This document shows positions 1 to 11,327 of a stretch of DNA of 64,000 bases, piece after piece. This DNA comes from Selenia dentaria. Its lineage: Eukaryota; Arthropoda; Insecta; Lepidoptera; Geometridae. The first letter of the stretch is position 1. Each line of letters opens with the position of its first letter. Both the position numbers and the translations under genes were made by a program. The stretch spans positions 15,062,119 to 15,126,118 of the forward strand of contig OU862885.1 in NCBI GenBank assembly GCA_917880725.1, read 5' to 3'. The notes under the pieces were generated by a model. It ran no database searches. It had not been told where the DNA came from and was given only the letters and a program-made list of their open reading frames with translations.

Positions 1-626
1 ACCCCTACAACTAGGTTTATGAGAATACCACTTAGTAAATTCCAACTAATATTTATTTAAGTTGTACGGGTTTGTCGAACAAGCATCTTTGAGTAGAGAT
101 TACCAATTCAAATATCGAAAGAAAATTCATTGATATTATAATCGCGCTATTATTACTAGCACCTTGTAATGTAACAATATGCTCATTTTTATTTTATAAA
201 AATAGGCTACTCCTTATTACATCAGCTATCTCTGCCAGAGAAAGTTCTGTCAAAATCAGGGAGATAAAAATATATTTAAATGTTTTCTATTGTTATAAGT
301 AATGTATATACATTCATATGCATTTAGTAAAAAAAGCTGTTATTTTCGCATAACCAACATTTCCATTTTATTTAATTGTATATAATATCATCATCGAAAA
401 CCTGCTAAACTATAGTATAAGCATGCAGAGATAGATATTCTATTTATGTGTTAGTAATAAAATGGTTACTTAATTAATTCATGCTGTCATTACATATTAT
501 TCATGGGGCTTAATTCAACAAATTCTGCAAGAACGTGAGCATCCAATAAGGATAAATAATAAAACAATAGGTTGCGCGGATCTCATGGAAAAAATAAAAT
601 ATGCTAAGTTGATATTCTTCAACAAG
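1..626. other. AT-rich intergenic DNA, nothing recognised
   Basis: AT-rich sequence with stops in all frames. I see no coding segment, RNA gene or repeat family member here. Confidence 0.5.
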
Positions 627-846
627 TAGGTACAATTTAAAAATTTTAATACAGACTTCCATTCTATTCAGTTATTGGAGTGTACTCGTATCTCAAAAAC
701 TACTGGACCTAGTTTGATTTAAAACTTTCAAACAAAATATTTTGAGAATCGGTTCACCCAGTCGAAAGTTATGAGGTAACAAATATAAAAAAAAATACAG
801 TCGAATTGAGTACCTGCTCCTTTTTTTGGAAGTCGGTAGGAAAACA
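627..846 (+). repeat. Family R dispersed repeat, copy 1
   Basis: About 220 bp running from tacaattt...acttcc to ggaagtcggtagg. Six further copies lie in this window (about 10.1, 25.2, 30.3, 39.2, 41.5 and 46.1 kb). Every copy has the same order: a T/A-rich edge, (a)ccgacttcc, a central block with gaatttgatgaaattt, a block with tcgaaagttatgaggtaac, then ggaagtcggta. The two ends are inverted with respect to each other (ccgacttcc / ggaagtcgg), so the element behaves like a short non-autonomous element with imperfect terminal inverted repeats. It has no coding capacity. The superfamily is not assigned. Confidence 0.75.
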
Positions 847-1626
847 GTTATTAATGAGGATAAATAATAGGTATGGTGCGCGGATCTCATGAAATAATAA
901 CTTTACCGTGCATGTATAACTTATTTTAAACTATCTATAATGTACTCGTACAAAAAATTCACATAAAAATGTAAGTTAAACAGTGACTATGACCATTTTA
1001 CGAACACTACAAATAAGGATATGATGCCTGTTCTCTAGTTTTGAACTAGTAAAAACGAATAAGCTCTAGGGTACAGAGTGAGTTTTCCATTAAAATACCA
1101 AAAATCCTCATGAAATGAACATTCTAATGTACTTAAAAACCCAAAAGTTAGTACTAAACTGTGCGAACGTCATTGTTGCCAGTGCGCACAATCCGTACAC
1201 CAATTTGGACGGCATGGGCTATGCGTCCGTCCATTAATCACAAGAGGCTCGAAAAGGGGGGGAGGGGGTGTAGTAAGATATCTCGTGTATTAATCTTTTT
1301 CGTCAAATGCGATTCATTAAAATATATCTTTGTATACCTACTTACTATAGTACAATTTATGTTTGCGCATGATTACACCATTCCATTAATATTATTTTTA
1401 TACCAGTCAAAACAACCTGCAACCTCCGTTTAGACTATTTATCATGGTCCTATTATATAAAGATAATATTCGAAAAATGTTAAGATTCTTTGTAGGTACT
1501 AAAAATACACGTGATTTTCGGTGGGGGTGGGGGGTTAGTCTTAAACCTCACACGTATCACCAAGGGGGAGGGGAGGGGTATAAAAAATGGTAAAATCATC
1601 AATTGGCAAAAACATCACGTGATTAA
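847..1626. other. Intergenic, G-rich repeat-like DNA before the LTR element
   Basis: No gene is supported; the short ORFs have no recognisable protein. G-runs occur near 1256-1271, 1521-1536 and 1565-1577 (the last is G5-A-G4-A-G4). The block 1500-1626 continues logically at 8516 (cacgtgattaa, then tggacggcccc), so the LTR element appears to have inserted into an older dispersed repeat. Confidence 0.5.
1622..1626. repeat. Target site duplication, left copy (ATTAA)
   Basis: ATTAA directly precedes the left LTR and recurs at 8516-8520 directly after the right LTR. A 5-bp duplication fits BEL/Pao integration. Confidence 0.9.
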
Positions 1627-2527
1627 TGTCGCGTTTCCTGTCATAGCAAGATGACTGTGTGTGCCCGGTAAATAATCATACTAAAATAAACACACGACAA
1701 AGAATATAAAGAAGAACACGTGGATGAAACAATGAGTCGACCACCAACGCACGCAATTTAGGCAACATTTGGTGCTAGGAGGCTTTGCCTCATACAAGGG
1801 TCCGTTCAGTTACCCTCTGATCGACTATGGCTCCAGTCAGAGCGCAGTACCGTGTTTACTGCGCCCGGGTCTTCCCTTTACTGAGATATTGCGTATATTT
1901 ATACAAGTTATCTCTCTCATTGGGTTCCTGGTCAGTACAGTTTACCCCAGGAATGACACCAGCTGGACATGGGGTGTTCCCCACGAGGACCTCCACCATC
2001 CCCATAGTCCTGCCCAATATTCTCCAACAACATAGCCGATCATTTTGCTATCCCCTGTTGGTTACACCCGGATATGGATGCTCAGGGGGTGCATTCGCTA
2101 GCTCTTCAGTCCAATTTCCTTTACTACCAGTTAATGTACATTGTACGCAATCATTGGACTATGCCTAACCGTAAAACGTGACTCGTTAACGGTCGTCTCA
2201 TTATCACATCACACGGTTCTTGTAGAACTAGGAATCATGAGCTAAAAGCACTTACCAGGACCTCTGCTGGTTGTTTTCCATCGAGACCTCAGCCAGTGCC
2301 TCACACGTGCTTACCCATCCGTCATTTTTCTCCGTACCCTCCTTCCTGCTGGCACGCCATTCGTAGTCTGCCCCAGAGATGCGTTAGCATCTGCTCGTCC
2401 GTGCCACAGAGTACCTGCGTCAAATCACTTACAAAAGGCAGAGTTGCCATAGTGCAAAAATAGATTGACAATAAGGATACAGTTACACTCACCAATTCGT
2501 TAACGGAAACTCGCGCTGCGCGCGACA
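1627..2527 (-). repeat. LTR, left on plus strand (3' LTR of the element)
   Basis: 901 bp, TG...CA ends with inverted tips TGTCGCG/CGCGACA. Identical by eye to 7615-8515 except C at 2190. Open frames inside it (for example 1827-2168) occur identically in the other LTR and show no known domain, so they are not annotated as genes. No clear purine-rich tract is visible just upstream on the minus strand. Confidence 0.93.
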
Positions 2528-2622
2528 CTCACAACGGCAGAGAGGTCTACTTCAAGAGGGCTAGCAGTTGACAAGTCCACACAAGGATTTTCTCCTGTCC
2601 CGAATGACAGCTTACTTAGCGC

Positions 2623-2910
2623 TTAGCAAAAGAGACGTCTTTTGCTCCTGGTCCTTACATCGCTGGGCTGCAGATTATTTTCACTTGCAGTTCCCATACA
2701 TGGTGCCGATGCGCTAGCGGATATATCATGCTCAGTTACAGTTACTTCATCACCGCCTTTTTCCCACTCAAGTCTGTTATAGCCAGACTCTATCTCCATT
2801 GAGCATGTGTTTTCAGGCAAACAGGTGCTCGTGTCGATTTGTGGTTGTACCTCACTATCCGTGATATGTTCTGCGGATAAAGCTTCTATATCCAGAAGCG
2901 ATGTGCCCAC
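2623..2910 (-). pseudogene. C-terminal pol-region fragment of the BEL/Pao element
   Basis: A 95-residue minus-strand frame between the integrase remnant and the 3' LTR. It is acidic in the middle and ends in a basic R-T-R-S-K-R-R cluster. I recognise no domain. Its position after integrase suggests the extreme C-terminal part of the ancestral polyprotein, although it could be a chance frame. Confidence 0.4.
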
Positions 2911-3292
2911 TCCTACTCCACTGGAGTATTGTTACTTCTCAATCCTCTGTTCATCACAGGCAGAGTGTCATCGACATCGTCTGCAAGAGGGTATAGATGT
3001 CCTATAGAACGCGTGAACAGGGAGTCGTCGACTTTGACTTTCGCAACTCTGCATTTGCTATCTGCGCTAAGAAAGTCTGCTGGTCTTAAGACATGTTCAA
3101 GTTCTATGCCAACTCTTGCTAAAAGTGCTGAATTAAGTATTGCTTCTACTTACTTTATACCGTCAGCAATTTATACTCGTGGATTACTAGGTGTTTCCTC
3201 TAGGTTCTACTGAGGCAATTCTTAGCTAACTTAGATTTTCTTTTTGATACAGTACGGGTTTTTAAGTAGTTCCGCTAGTAATGTGAAATTAT

Positions 3293-3594
3293 TTACATTA
3301 TTAGAATTAAAACCTTTGCGGGTGCCTCTTGTTGCTTCAAATCTCCATAAGCCACTCTAACCAGAAGACTTTCTTCAACCGATATGTCCTTTACTATGTC
3401 TAGATGTACTGCCCTTACAGTCAAACATGTAAATAAGTCTACCCATCTCTTCTCCTTTCCTGTAGCTGTGCATACATATAGTGGCCCAAAGAAGTACGCA
3501 CCAGTGAATGTATACGGCTCGTTGTAATTTACTCTCCTGTGGCAATGCTGGTGTCTGGGGCAACTTGTATGGACCTCCCCCATGCTTTATATAC
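3293..3594 (-). pseudogene. BEL/Pao integrase core fragment
   Basis: The frame contains a stretch typical of Pao-family integrase, F-G-P-L-Y-V...K-R-W-V-D-L-F-T-C-L-T-V-R-A-V-H-L-D, the start of the DDE core that joins cDNA to host DNA. The family normally has G-V-D-Y-F-G-P, whose D is the first catalytic acid; here the aligned residues are G-A-Y-F-F-G-P, so that acid is lost. The frame breaks before the second catalytic acid region (S-D-N-G). It lies 3' of the RNase H remnant, as expected for this element. It is not functional. Confidence 0.85.
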
Positions 3595-4014
3595 TGTGGA
3601 CATCTACAGAATACCTATTTTACTTGAACTCTTCAGGAAAATGCTGTCCTTGTAACCTATGACGTGATAACATCATATAAATCGATGAACGTTGGCTGCA
3701 CGCATGAAACTCACGCATAATGACCTTATCGTAAAACTATCATCCGTAAACCGACTTTACAGACAACTATTTTTTTAAAATTTCAATCGTAGATTCAGAA
3801 CTGGCACTGGTTTGAGTAACAATTTCGCTTTATGGCTCTCTCCTATCTGACAAATGTTGGCTCAGAAAGTCAGTAAACTCAGATAGGTCCATTGGTTAAT
3901 TTAGACCATTATATGGTACTTCCATTTCCTCTGGGGATTCACAAGTTTCTGTCGGCTCTCCTGGGCCTCGGGGCCCAGGGGCTCCCCAACTGAAAGGAAA
4001 GTCTTCTGTGTCTC

Positions 4015-4489
4015 TTAATGGCGACTCACAGGCCAGTATGACTCTTCTTCTTTCAAGAATGCTGGGCCATTGTACCAAAGTTCTTTCCTGTGATTCCCGA
4101 GTTCAGGTTCAGGTCTCGTGGCGATGTCTGCTGGATTCGACATTGTATTGATGTAAAAAACTTCAGTATTTGGATGGTCTCGTTTGATCACATTAACTAT
4201 GTTTGCTACAAATAGTGATAACAGTTTGTTTGATCTCATCCATCCGATAATAACTAGGCTGTCCGTTCAAATGTGTTCCTTTTGTACAGGCAGGTCTAAG
4301 TTAACTTTGACATATTTCAGAAGTCTGTTTCCTATCAGAAACCCCAGTAGTTCTAGTTTCGGTATGTTAAAGTCGTCTTTGTCTTGGATCAGCGATACAC
4401 GAGATTTTGTCATCACTAAGAATACTAATGTTTCCTTGTCTTCTCCTGTTCTCAAATGTACAACGGAGGCTAAGGCAGTATTTAAGTAA
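4015..4489 (-). pseudogene. BEL/Pao RNase H-region fragment
   Basis: Minus-strand frames together cover the RNase H segment that follows reverse transcriptase in BEL/Pao polyproteins. Visible landmarks in order are T-K-S-R-V, I-P-K-L-E-L-L, T-D-S-L-V (an acidic catalytic position), N-V-I-K-R and the diagnostic N-P-A-D-I-A-T-R. A stop codon replaces the usual W before T-D-S near 4260, splitting the frame. No reverse transcriptase core (YXDD) is found upstream, consistent with an internal deletion. Confidence 0.85.
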
Positions 4490-4885
4490 TCTCTGTATGA
4501 AGCTTATAGGATTAATGCAAATCAACATTTATCATGTTAGTTCCCATATATCTAGGTAGTTCTATCTTGGTCACAGCTGTTAATTTATTTAGAATTGAAT
4601 TTAGTGATCCAAGAAATTCCTTGGCAACATTGCACTTTAACATCTCTTTGCAAATAGTTAAAAAGAAGTTTAATTTGCAGTATCAGTGGGCATGGCATTT
4701 AACGCAGTGTAGTGTGCATCAACTACTGAATCCTTGCAACCAAATCTTTCCTTTACGCTTCTACTGTACTTTGAATCCGTTGTTAAAAGGTCAGATACGG
4801 TATCCAAGGCCACATCGCTCATCTTGTCCACCTCTGCTGTAGAATGATGGTGAATATTCGCCTTAAAACTATCTCAAAACTTCTT

Positions 4886-5095
4886 TCATTTAAGTTTGTC
4901 TTCACTATATGTTGGTATAGTGAGCTTTGGGAGTTTAGTTGTTGTTGTCTGTGTCAGCCTAGATAGGGTTATTGTAGCTTCCAACTCTGTTAAAAGATCT
5001 TCAACCTTCAACTGGTCTTGCGTCATGAGGTCTAGACCTTTACTTTGACTGCATAATATAGATGTAGATAAGAAACTGGTATAGTTCCTCCTCAA
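4886..5095 (-). pseudogene. BEL/Pao Gag N-terminal fragment
   Basis: A 69-residue minus-strand frame ending K-L-P-K-L-T-I-P-T-Y-S-E-D-K-L-K. This resembles the conserved Pao Gag entry (L-P-K-h-x-h-P-x-F-x-G-x-x-x-x-W) with the G replaced by E and a stop straight after. It is the 5'-most recognisable coding piece of the element, and the rest of Gag, protease and RT are missing downstream of it. Confidence 0.65.
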
Positions 5096-7614
5096 AAGAC
5101 TTCATTTCTTTGTTTAGGTTTCACATGACATAAAGTAAAATATTCTTCGAATGCTCCGACTCGATATTTATAAGGAAGCTCGGTTACTTAAAGGCTTAGT
5201 TAGGCGTTAGGCGGTCTGAAAGGCTTAGTTTAGCCTTTGATGCCGTAATTAAAATCTTTTAAAGATTGACTCCATAATGAGATTTGTTCAAATTCGTATG
5301 TGGTTTAGCAGATATTGCTTGAAATGCATACCAATAAATGTTTTGAAACCAAACCCAATGTCCCCCTTTCAAACAATAATGAACAAAATAAGTATAAATA
5401 ATTTACCTCAATTTAACAGTGGTTTTTGTTAACAGATATTTTCTCATCTATCAGACAGTTGCAGAAATGATCTTTAACTTTTATAGACGTAATTGAATCT
5501 TAATTTGACATTAAGTCGTTGCACATACGAAAATTTCATCAGATTTTAAAGTTCCATTAAATGTATCTAATGGAACGTCAATATGTCATTAATCGTGTAT
5601 TTTGCGTTGCACAAAGCGCCTTTAGAACATAATTAGTGTTTATTGAGACGTTAAATTGACAGATCAGGAATTAAAACTTAATTAGTCAACAATAATCCAT
5701 TATACCGACTTTAGTAGAATTTACGATTTTTTTTTTCATTGTCTCATGCAGAAGATTACGTTCCCGCCGCCAAATCTCGGACAAAGTAAAGTACATTTTA
5801 TTTAATTAACAACAGTGAAGAGTTTCGTGTATAGTAGCAGATTTCCAAAGGTGTAGTTCTGCAAATCAAATATATTATTGTTTTGGAACCAACGACCAAA
5901 AGAAATAAAGTCATTGATGATTAATAAACACACAGTTATTGATCTGTCTGAGCGTCATATACCTTATACTTCGCGACGCGATCTTTCCATCAACAGTTTC
6001 TACAATTGTACAGAAAGTAAGTCACGAACTGGCAAAGTGAAGCCATGTCTATATAACCTATGTCAAAAAACAGGGAAGAATTACGAAGAATATCAAGTTT
6101 TTTATTTATACAAAACACCAACCGTTTTTAGGTTATAGTGCTGCATAATGTTTCTAATACTCTGTGCGATCAGACCTTGTCAATATAGCATTTTCATAAG
6201 TTCAGTAAAATGTTTAAATTTCATTGAAAGTTTAGTAGTGTCACAGAATTCGCCCTATTTACATTATATCTATAGTAATGTATCGTATATGTTTTACTTG
6301 CTTCTCGTTTTCGTTTTATTTAACAATATTTTAATTATTTTGTTTTGTATTTTTTTTTTCCACATACAAAACTATTGTCATGTCAACGAGTCCAAGTACA
6401 AAGAAAAAAAAAACATTCCCTTTTTGACACCTATTTGATGATGACAAGCTAAACAATGTTTGCGTTTTTTTTTATAATTAAAAAAATATTTGTTTAATAA
6501 ATAGCAAAATCAAAAAACGCCAAATGTTCAGTCCCAAGAAGGTTGTATCTGTTTATCGTTCATTCTCTTTTAAAATATTTTACGCAACATTGTTTAAATG
6601 CCGGCTTTAGCTAAAGGATCATTATGATGTCAACTTATAAAATAATCGACTTTTGTGCAACGTTACTAAAATAATGATTTTATTATCACTCAAGCTGGAT
6701 TAACTAATGAACTGATAATGAAGAACTTTCTGCAACTGGTTGTATGTGAGGCATTCACTTTAGTACACGTTAACCCTTCCTATAACGTGATAATTGACAC
6801 AAAAGATTTATGAATGACACGCACGCAAATTTACGTCAATGGTACGCAAAGGGTTAAGTCTGTTTACATGATGTTTTTGGCTGAAAAATTCATGAAATAT
6901 TTAGTAGAACTAGTCTATTATTTCATCGGATTGGTTTTTTCAGTTGGTTGTTGTAAACAGATAATACAATATTACCTAATTAAACTAAATAAGGTCGTCT
7001 TCGATTATTTATATAGCAAAAAACAAGAGCCGCTTTTGCAATATATATGATTCGTTTTTGTTTATAAGATGCTATGTATGCATTGTTTAAATTAAATGAT
7101 GTACACACGTGTTACAAAATAAACCCGGTAACTTTCGAAAACAGCGGAAAAATTGAAATAGGTACATTGAGTACAGTACATTATGTTACTCGTACGTAAT
7201 ACACAACCGAAGTGTACCATATTATGCTCACGTACTTAAATTAACGAGAACATCGTTTGCACGAAGCCAGTGGTTCACACTATATGTAAATAGACAATAA
7301 ACTTGTACGATATATGTATATCTTAAAATGTTGACACGCAATGTTCCGATTAAAAGGTAAACCTTACAATATCTTATGGATAAAATGTTTTCTAATGTAA
7401 TAGGCATTATTAATAAACCATAATGGTTAAGTACATGAAATAATTATGTTTATTACCTTCTTTACTAAAGGCCAGACTGAATCTGGTATTCAATAAATTT
7501 TTTGTTAATTTATTTTATTTTACTCCGAAAAGCCTGAACGAATCTGGCGTTCCGTCACAACAAAATATATATTATTACTGATTTCAAAATCAGATCCCAG
7601 CATCTCCACCATTT
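5096..7614 (-). other. Non-coding 5' interior of the LTR element
   Basis: About 2.5 kb between the 5' LTR and the Gag remnant, strongly AT-rich, with no recognisable coding sequence on either strand. Short ORFs at 5878-6438 and 6814-7050 are plus strand and look like chance. The stretch may be unrelated DNA captured by a non-autonomous derivative or a decayed leader. The short sequence around 6241-6262 matches two other places in the window (31446 minus, 58197 plus). Confidence 0.55.
7594..7611 (-). promoter_or_regulatory. Primer binding site, tRNA-Ala-like
   Basis: Three bases inside the 5' LTR the plus strand reads ATCCCAGCATCTCCACCA. This looks like the 3' end of a tRNA, including CCA; the minus strand therefore begins TGGTGGAGATGC, a primer site for minus-strand DNA synthesis. 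The acceptor sequence CATCTCC-A-CCA matches my recollection of insect tRNA-Ala. The site proves the minus orientation of the element. Confidence 0.75.
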
Positions 7615-8515
7615 TGTCGCGTTTCCTGTCATAGCAAGATGACTGTGTGTGCCCGGTAAATAATCATACTAAAATAAACACACGACAAAGAATATAAAGA
7701 AGAACACGTGGATGAAACAATGAGTCGACCACCAACGCACGCAATTTAGGCAACATTTGGTGCTAGGAGGCTTTGCCTCATACAAGGGTCCGTTCAGTTA
7801 CCCTCTGATCGACTATGGCTCCAGTCAGAGCGCAGTACCGTGTTTACTGCGCCCGGGTCTTCCCTTTACTGAGATATTGCGTATATTTATACAAGTTATC
7901 TCTCTCATTGGGTTCCTGGTCAGTACAGTTTACCCCAGGAATGACACCAGCTGGACATGGGGTGTTCCCCACGAGGACCTCCACCATCCCCATAGTCCTG
8001 CCCAATATTCTCCAACAACATAGCCGATCATTTTGCTATCCCCTGTTGGTTACACCCGGATATGGATGCTCAGGGGGTGCATTCGCTAGCTCTTCAGTCC
8101 AATTTCCTTTACTACCAGTTAATGTACATTGTACGCAATCATTGGACTATGCCTAACCGTAAAACGTGACTCGTTAATGGTCGTCTCATTATCACATCAC
8201 ACGGTTCTTGTAGAACTAGGAATCATGAGCTAAAAGCACTTACCAGGACCTCTGCTGGTTGTTTTCCATCGAGACCTCAGCCAGTGCCTCACACGTGCTT
8301 ACCCATCCGTCATTTTTCTCCGTACCCTCCTTCCTGCTGGCACGCCATTCGTAGTCTGCCCCAGAGATGCGTTAGCATCTGCTCGTCCGTGCCACAGAGT
8401 ACCTGCGTCAAATCACTTACAAAAGGCAGAGTTGCCATAGTGCAAAAATAGATTGACAATAAGGATACAGTTACACTCACCAATTCGTTAACGGAAACTC
8501 GCGCTGCGCGCGACA
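7615..8515 (-). repeat. LTR, right on plus strand (5' LTR of the element)
   Basis: 901 bp, same TGTCGCG/CGCGACA tips as the left LTR; the only visible difference is T at 8178. As the 5' LTR it should hold the element promoter, transcribing leftwards, but I could not place a start site with confidence. Confidence 0.93.
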
Positions 8516-8962
8516 ATTAATGGACGGCCCCTATCTTACGTGATGATGGCTGGCCGGCAATACGGTGATCTTTAGTATCAAATTAATGAAATGAAATAAA
8601 GTGGAGAGTAGATACGCCTGGATTTGGAGATGGACTCAATCGGATAATGTCTTTTAGGACAGCTTTAAGCGCTCGCCATAACTCCCTCTCTCCCTCCCTC
8701 TCAGAGGTGAAGTTACTTCGCGTGAGCGGAGACCCGCAATTAAAGCGTCAGGAACCCTCCGTACGGTGGTGACCTTGAGGGCGGTAGCTAACCTGTGTAA
8801 GCAATACAATCTCCACGTGCTACGACTATGCTGTTTTTCTCACGGTCACATTCGCCTGAAGCTCTAGCCTCAGGTAGATCTCCTGTCCGAACACCAGAAA
8901 TGTGGACGACACTCACCGCTGAGCTGATATTCTGAATTTTTGATGGATTTAAAGTCTATTCT
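8516..8962. other. Right flank of the LTR insertion, repeat-like, no gene
   Basis: Starts with the duplicated ATTAA and continues the older repeat interrupted at 1626. A pyrimidine tract of ctccctct units lies near 8682-8702. No protein or RNA gene is recognised. Confidence 0.45.
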
Positions 8963-9403
8963 TAACAGACTTCAAAAAAGAGGAGTTTTCTCAATTCGAC
9001 CGTACCTATATATTTCTCGGATATATTCGTCTGTTGTGAACCGATATTAATAATATTTTTTCGTTTGGTAGAGTATACTTCCGAGGGATAATGGGACCAT
9101 CCTTCAAATTTCATCAAATTCGGTCTAACAGTCTTTGAGTTACACTCTAATAACTGAAAAGTGTTTGCCTATTTTGATGATTTGATGATATCATTAACGA
9201 CAATAGTTTTTTTGATTGACAATCGATCCCGTAAGAAGCAAGGGTCGCTAAAAAAATTTTTACCAGTCCGACTTCAACACTATAAAGTATGAAATAACTT
9301 GTCGAAGTCGGTACCATGCGCACAATATTTTGATAGTAGGTACTTTTGAACTATCATCACTTCAACAAGTTATTTCACTCTTTTTGGTGTTGAAGTCGGT
9401 TCC
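8963..9403 (-). repeat. Family B dispersed repeat, copy 1
   Basis: About 440 bp related to 50016-50408 in opposite orientation. Shared landmarks are cgacttcaacac, a caagttatttcac block, attgacaatcgatcccgtaag and gaccgaattt...taactgaa. Edges are gacttc/gaagtc, as in family R, and part of the middle (the ttcatcaaattcggtc type block) is shared with it, so R and B look like subfamilies of one large group. Non-coding. Confidence 0.65.
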
Positions 9404-9511
9404 ATTTTTTAGTAAGATAGATTAGATTTTTTTGTTACTGCTTGCACAGATTTCCCTATGACGACTTTATTACGACTTGTAGGTACTATGCATAGGATAT
9501 TTTTTTTTAAT

Positions 9512-9703
9512 ATAGGACAACATCCACACAAAGGTCTTCAGGTCCCAAACTAGGCAGAGCCTGTACTATGGTGACCGGATGACTGATACTTAATTAAATA
9601 CATATACACACCCAGACACAGATCAAACAGACATGTTCATGCACACAAATGTTTGACCAGCTCAGAAGGCAGGGGTGCTACCAACTGCGCCAACCAGTCT
9701 GTC
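9512..9703 (-). mobile_element. tRNA-derived SINE copy 1
   Basis: Reads on the minus strand as a tRNA-like head beginning gactggttggcgcagttggtagc (a good pol III A box), then a body with aatgtttg...gtctgggtgtg and a 3' part with tagtacaggctctgcctagtttgggacctgaagacc. Copy 2 at 44948-45176 is plus strand and clearly homologous. The B-box region is degraded here. Lepidopteran genomes commonly carry such tRNA-headed SINEs. Confidence 0.75.
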
Positions 9704-10144
9704 AAAATATTATATCTGTTTGTTAACACAAATGGCATAGCCAATGCAATTACTTACGTTATCATTGAAGGAGACAAATTGAAGTAGGTTATTATTCACA
9801 TCTAGCAAAGTCTATGAACTAGATTTGCGACTTGATATTGTTTGTGCATCTTATCAAACTACTAAGTACCAAAATAGTCTTACAGATGTTCCTTCTCTGG
9901 TATATTGACTAAAAGTAAGAAGACCCGCCCTACGGTACTATGAATATATATATAATTGTAGGCTCCAATTGATACTATTTGAACCCAATCCGTCTTATAA
10001 TAAACAAGTTAACCCGTTGAATGGCGATTCGCCATATTTGGCCAATAATACAATAGATTTCTTAGAATTCTACCTACTTTTCCAGGAACTGCAACGTGTG
10101 TGATTAAAGCAAATTTCATTTATTTTGGTGTACATTTTATTAGA
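9704..10144. other. Intergenic, nothing recognised
   Basis: AT-rich DNA with no supported gene or repeat. Confidence 0.5.
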
Positions 10145-10384
10145 CAAGTACAATTTCAAAAATTTAATACCTGCTTCCATTTTGTTCAGTTATGGAGTGT
10201 AACTCAAAAACTACTGAACCGAATTTGATGAAATTTAAATGACTACACGAGAAGCACCAGCGTTCAAACAAAAAAAGAATTTTAAGAATCGGTCCACCCA
10301 GTCGAAAGTTATGAGGTAACAAACATAACAAAAATATACAGACGATTGAGTACCTCCACCTTTTTGGAAGTCGGTAGAAAAGAA
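10145..10384 (+). repeat. Family R dispersed repeat, copy 2
   Basis: Starts acaagtacaatttcaaaaa and ends ttttggaagtcggtagaaa. Same block order as copy 1, about 240 bp, non-coding. Confidence 0.75.
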
Positions 10385-10875
10385 GTAAATTAAAGATTTC
10401 ATCCACTCAATTATAAACTACTTACATACATATTGGTGGATAATTACTTCCTTATTAATAAATTGATTTCAAATTAAACAAAAAGGCTGCAGCTATTTCA
10501 GAAGGTCACCTAATTACTGTTTCTTACATTACATACGAGCACTTGTTACAATATTGTTTTTTGTATGCGTTTTTTGACCGGATTTCTGTGACCTTTAATA
10601 CCCATCCTCATTATAACCGAATCCGGAACTAATTAGAATAAAAAAATATGATTAAAATCTTAATTAAAATCGTATTCAGGCCTCGTATTTTGCGTATTCG
10701 ATCCACTGTGCACTTCAGCGTCTACGATTTTTTGCTCGTTTTAGCAAAATAAGATAAAGTCAAGGTACAATTTTAAGTGGTTTTTTTACATGTTTTTAGA
10801 ATAGGATATTAAGTTCATCCGCATGCGCATTTTTGAAGATAAGTGGATGGTCGTTGATATGTTTTTATTAGTTAC
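10385..10875. other. Intergenic, nothing recognised
   Basis: AT-rich, no supported gene. A short pause of GC sequence near 10690-10710 has no recognisable product. Confidence 0.45.
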
Positions 10876-11090
10876 TAACTGCGCTCCGCGGTTCACCCGC
10901 GTGGTGATCGATGATGATGATGAATCAAAATAATATGTGACTATGTGACTCGGGGATAATGTAGCGTTCTAAAGTAAAAGAATTTTAGAAATCCGTCCGG
11001 TAGTTTTCGAGTTTATTCATTACAAACATTACAACTCTTTCCAGCAGTTTATTTTCCAGAATTGAATAATTCTTTATAATAATATCTCTA
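10876..11090 (-). mobile_element. Degraded non-autonomous Helitron, H family
   Basis: Minus-strand relative of 37046-37240 and 45183-45382. It keeps the 3' hairpin region (ccgcggttcacccgcg on plus), the GATGATGATGA tract and the atttcgagtttattcattacaaac block. The diagnostic CTAG end is mutated to CTAA, and the 5' end near 11080 is ragged. Confidence 0.6.
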
Positions 11091-11327
11091 ATAATAACTC
11101 CATGAAGTCGGAGTGGTGCTGCAAGAAAGTGATTGTAAAACAAAAGCCGAAATCAACGACGACGCGGTCAGTTAGTTTTGTAAGATGTTTGCCACTTTGG
11201 ACAGTTTTGAGTTAGTGCACGATAATGGACCGGCAAAGTTCGAAAAAGTTCCCAAATCGTGTAAAGAATAAAGTATATTTTTAGAAAAATAAAATGATAT
11301 CTAGAACTATACGTACAAACGTAATAG

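Larger units (their letters stand above)
1627..8515 (-). mobile_element. BEL/Pao-type LTR retrotransposon, internally deleted, minus strand
   Basis: Full insertion of 6889 bp. Two 901-bp direct repeats (1627-2527 and 7615-8515) both start TGTCGCG and end CGCGACA, and the insertion is flanked by the 5-bp duplication ATTAA (1622-1626 and 8516-8520). BEL/Pao identity rests on minus-strand fragments in the expected order 5' to 3': Gag (5095-4886), RNase H (4489-4015), integrase (3594-3293) and a pol tail (2910-2623). A tRNA-like primer site lies beside the right LTR, which fixes the orientation. Protease and reverse transcriptase are missing between about 4880 and 4490, and the remaining fragments carry stops. 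The LTRs differ at one visible base (C at 2190, T at 8178), so insertion is recent although the coding interior is ruined. Confidence 0.92.

Noticed and set aside
1769..2168. 88- and 113-codon plus-strand frames, repeated at 7757-8156
   Set aside because: They lie in both LTRs, opposite to the element's coding strand, and encode nothing recognisable; they are open by chance.
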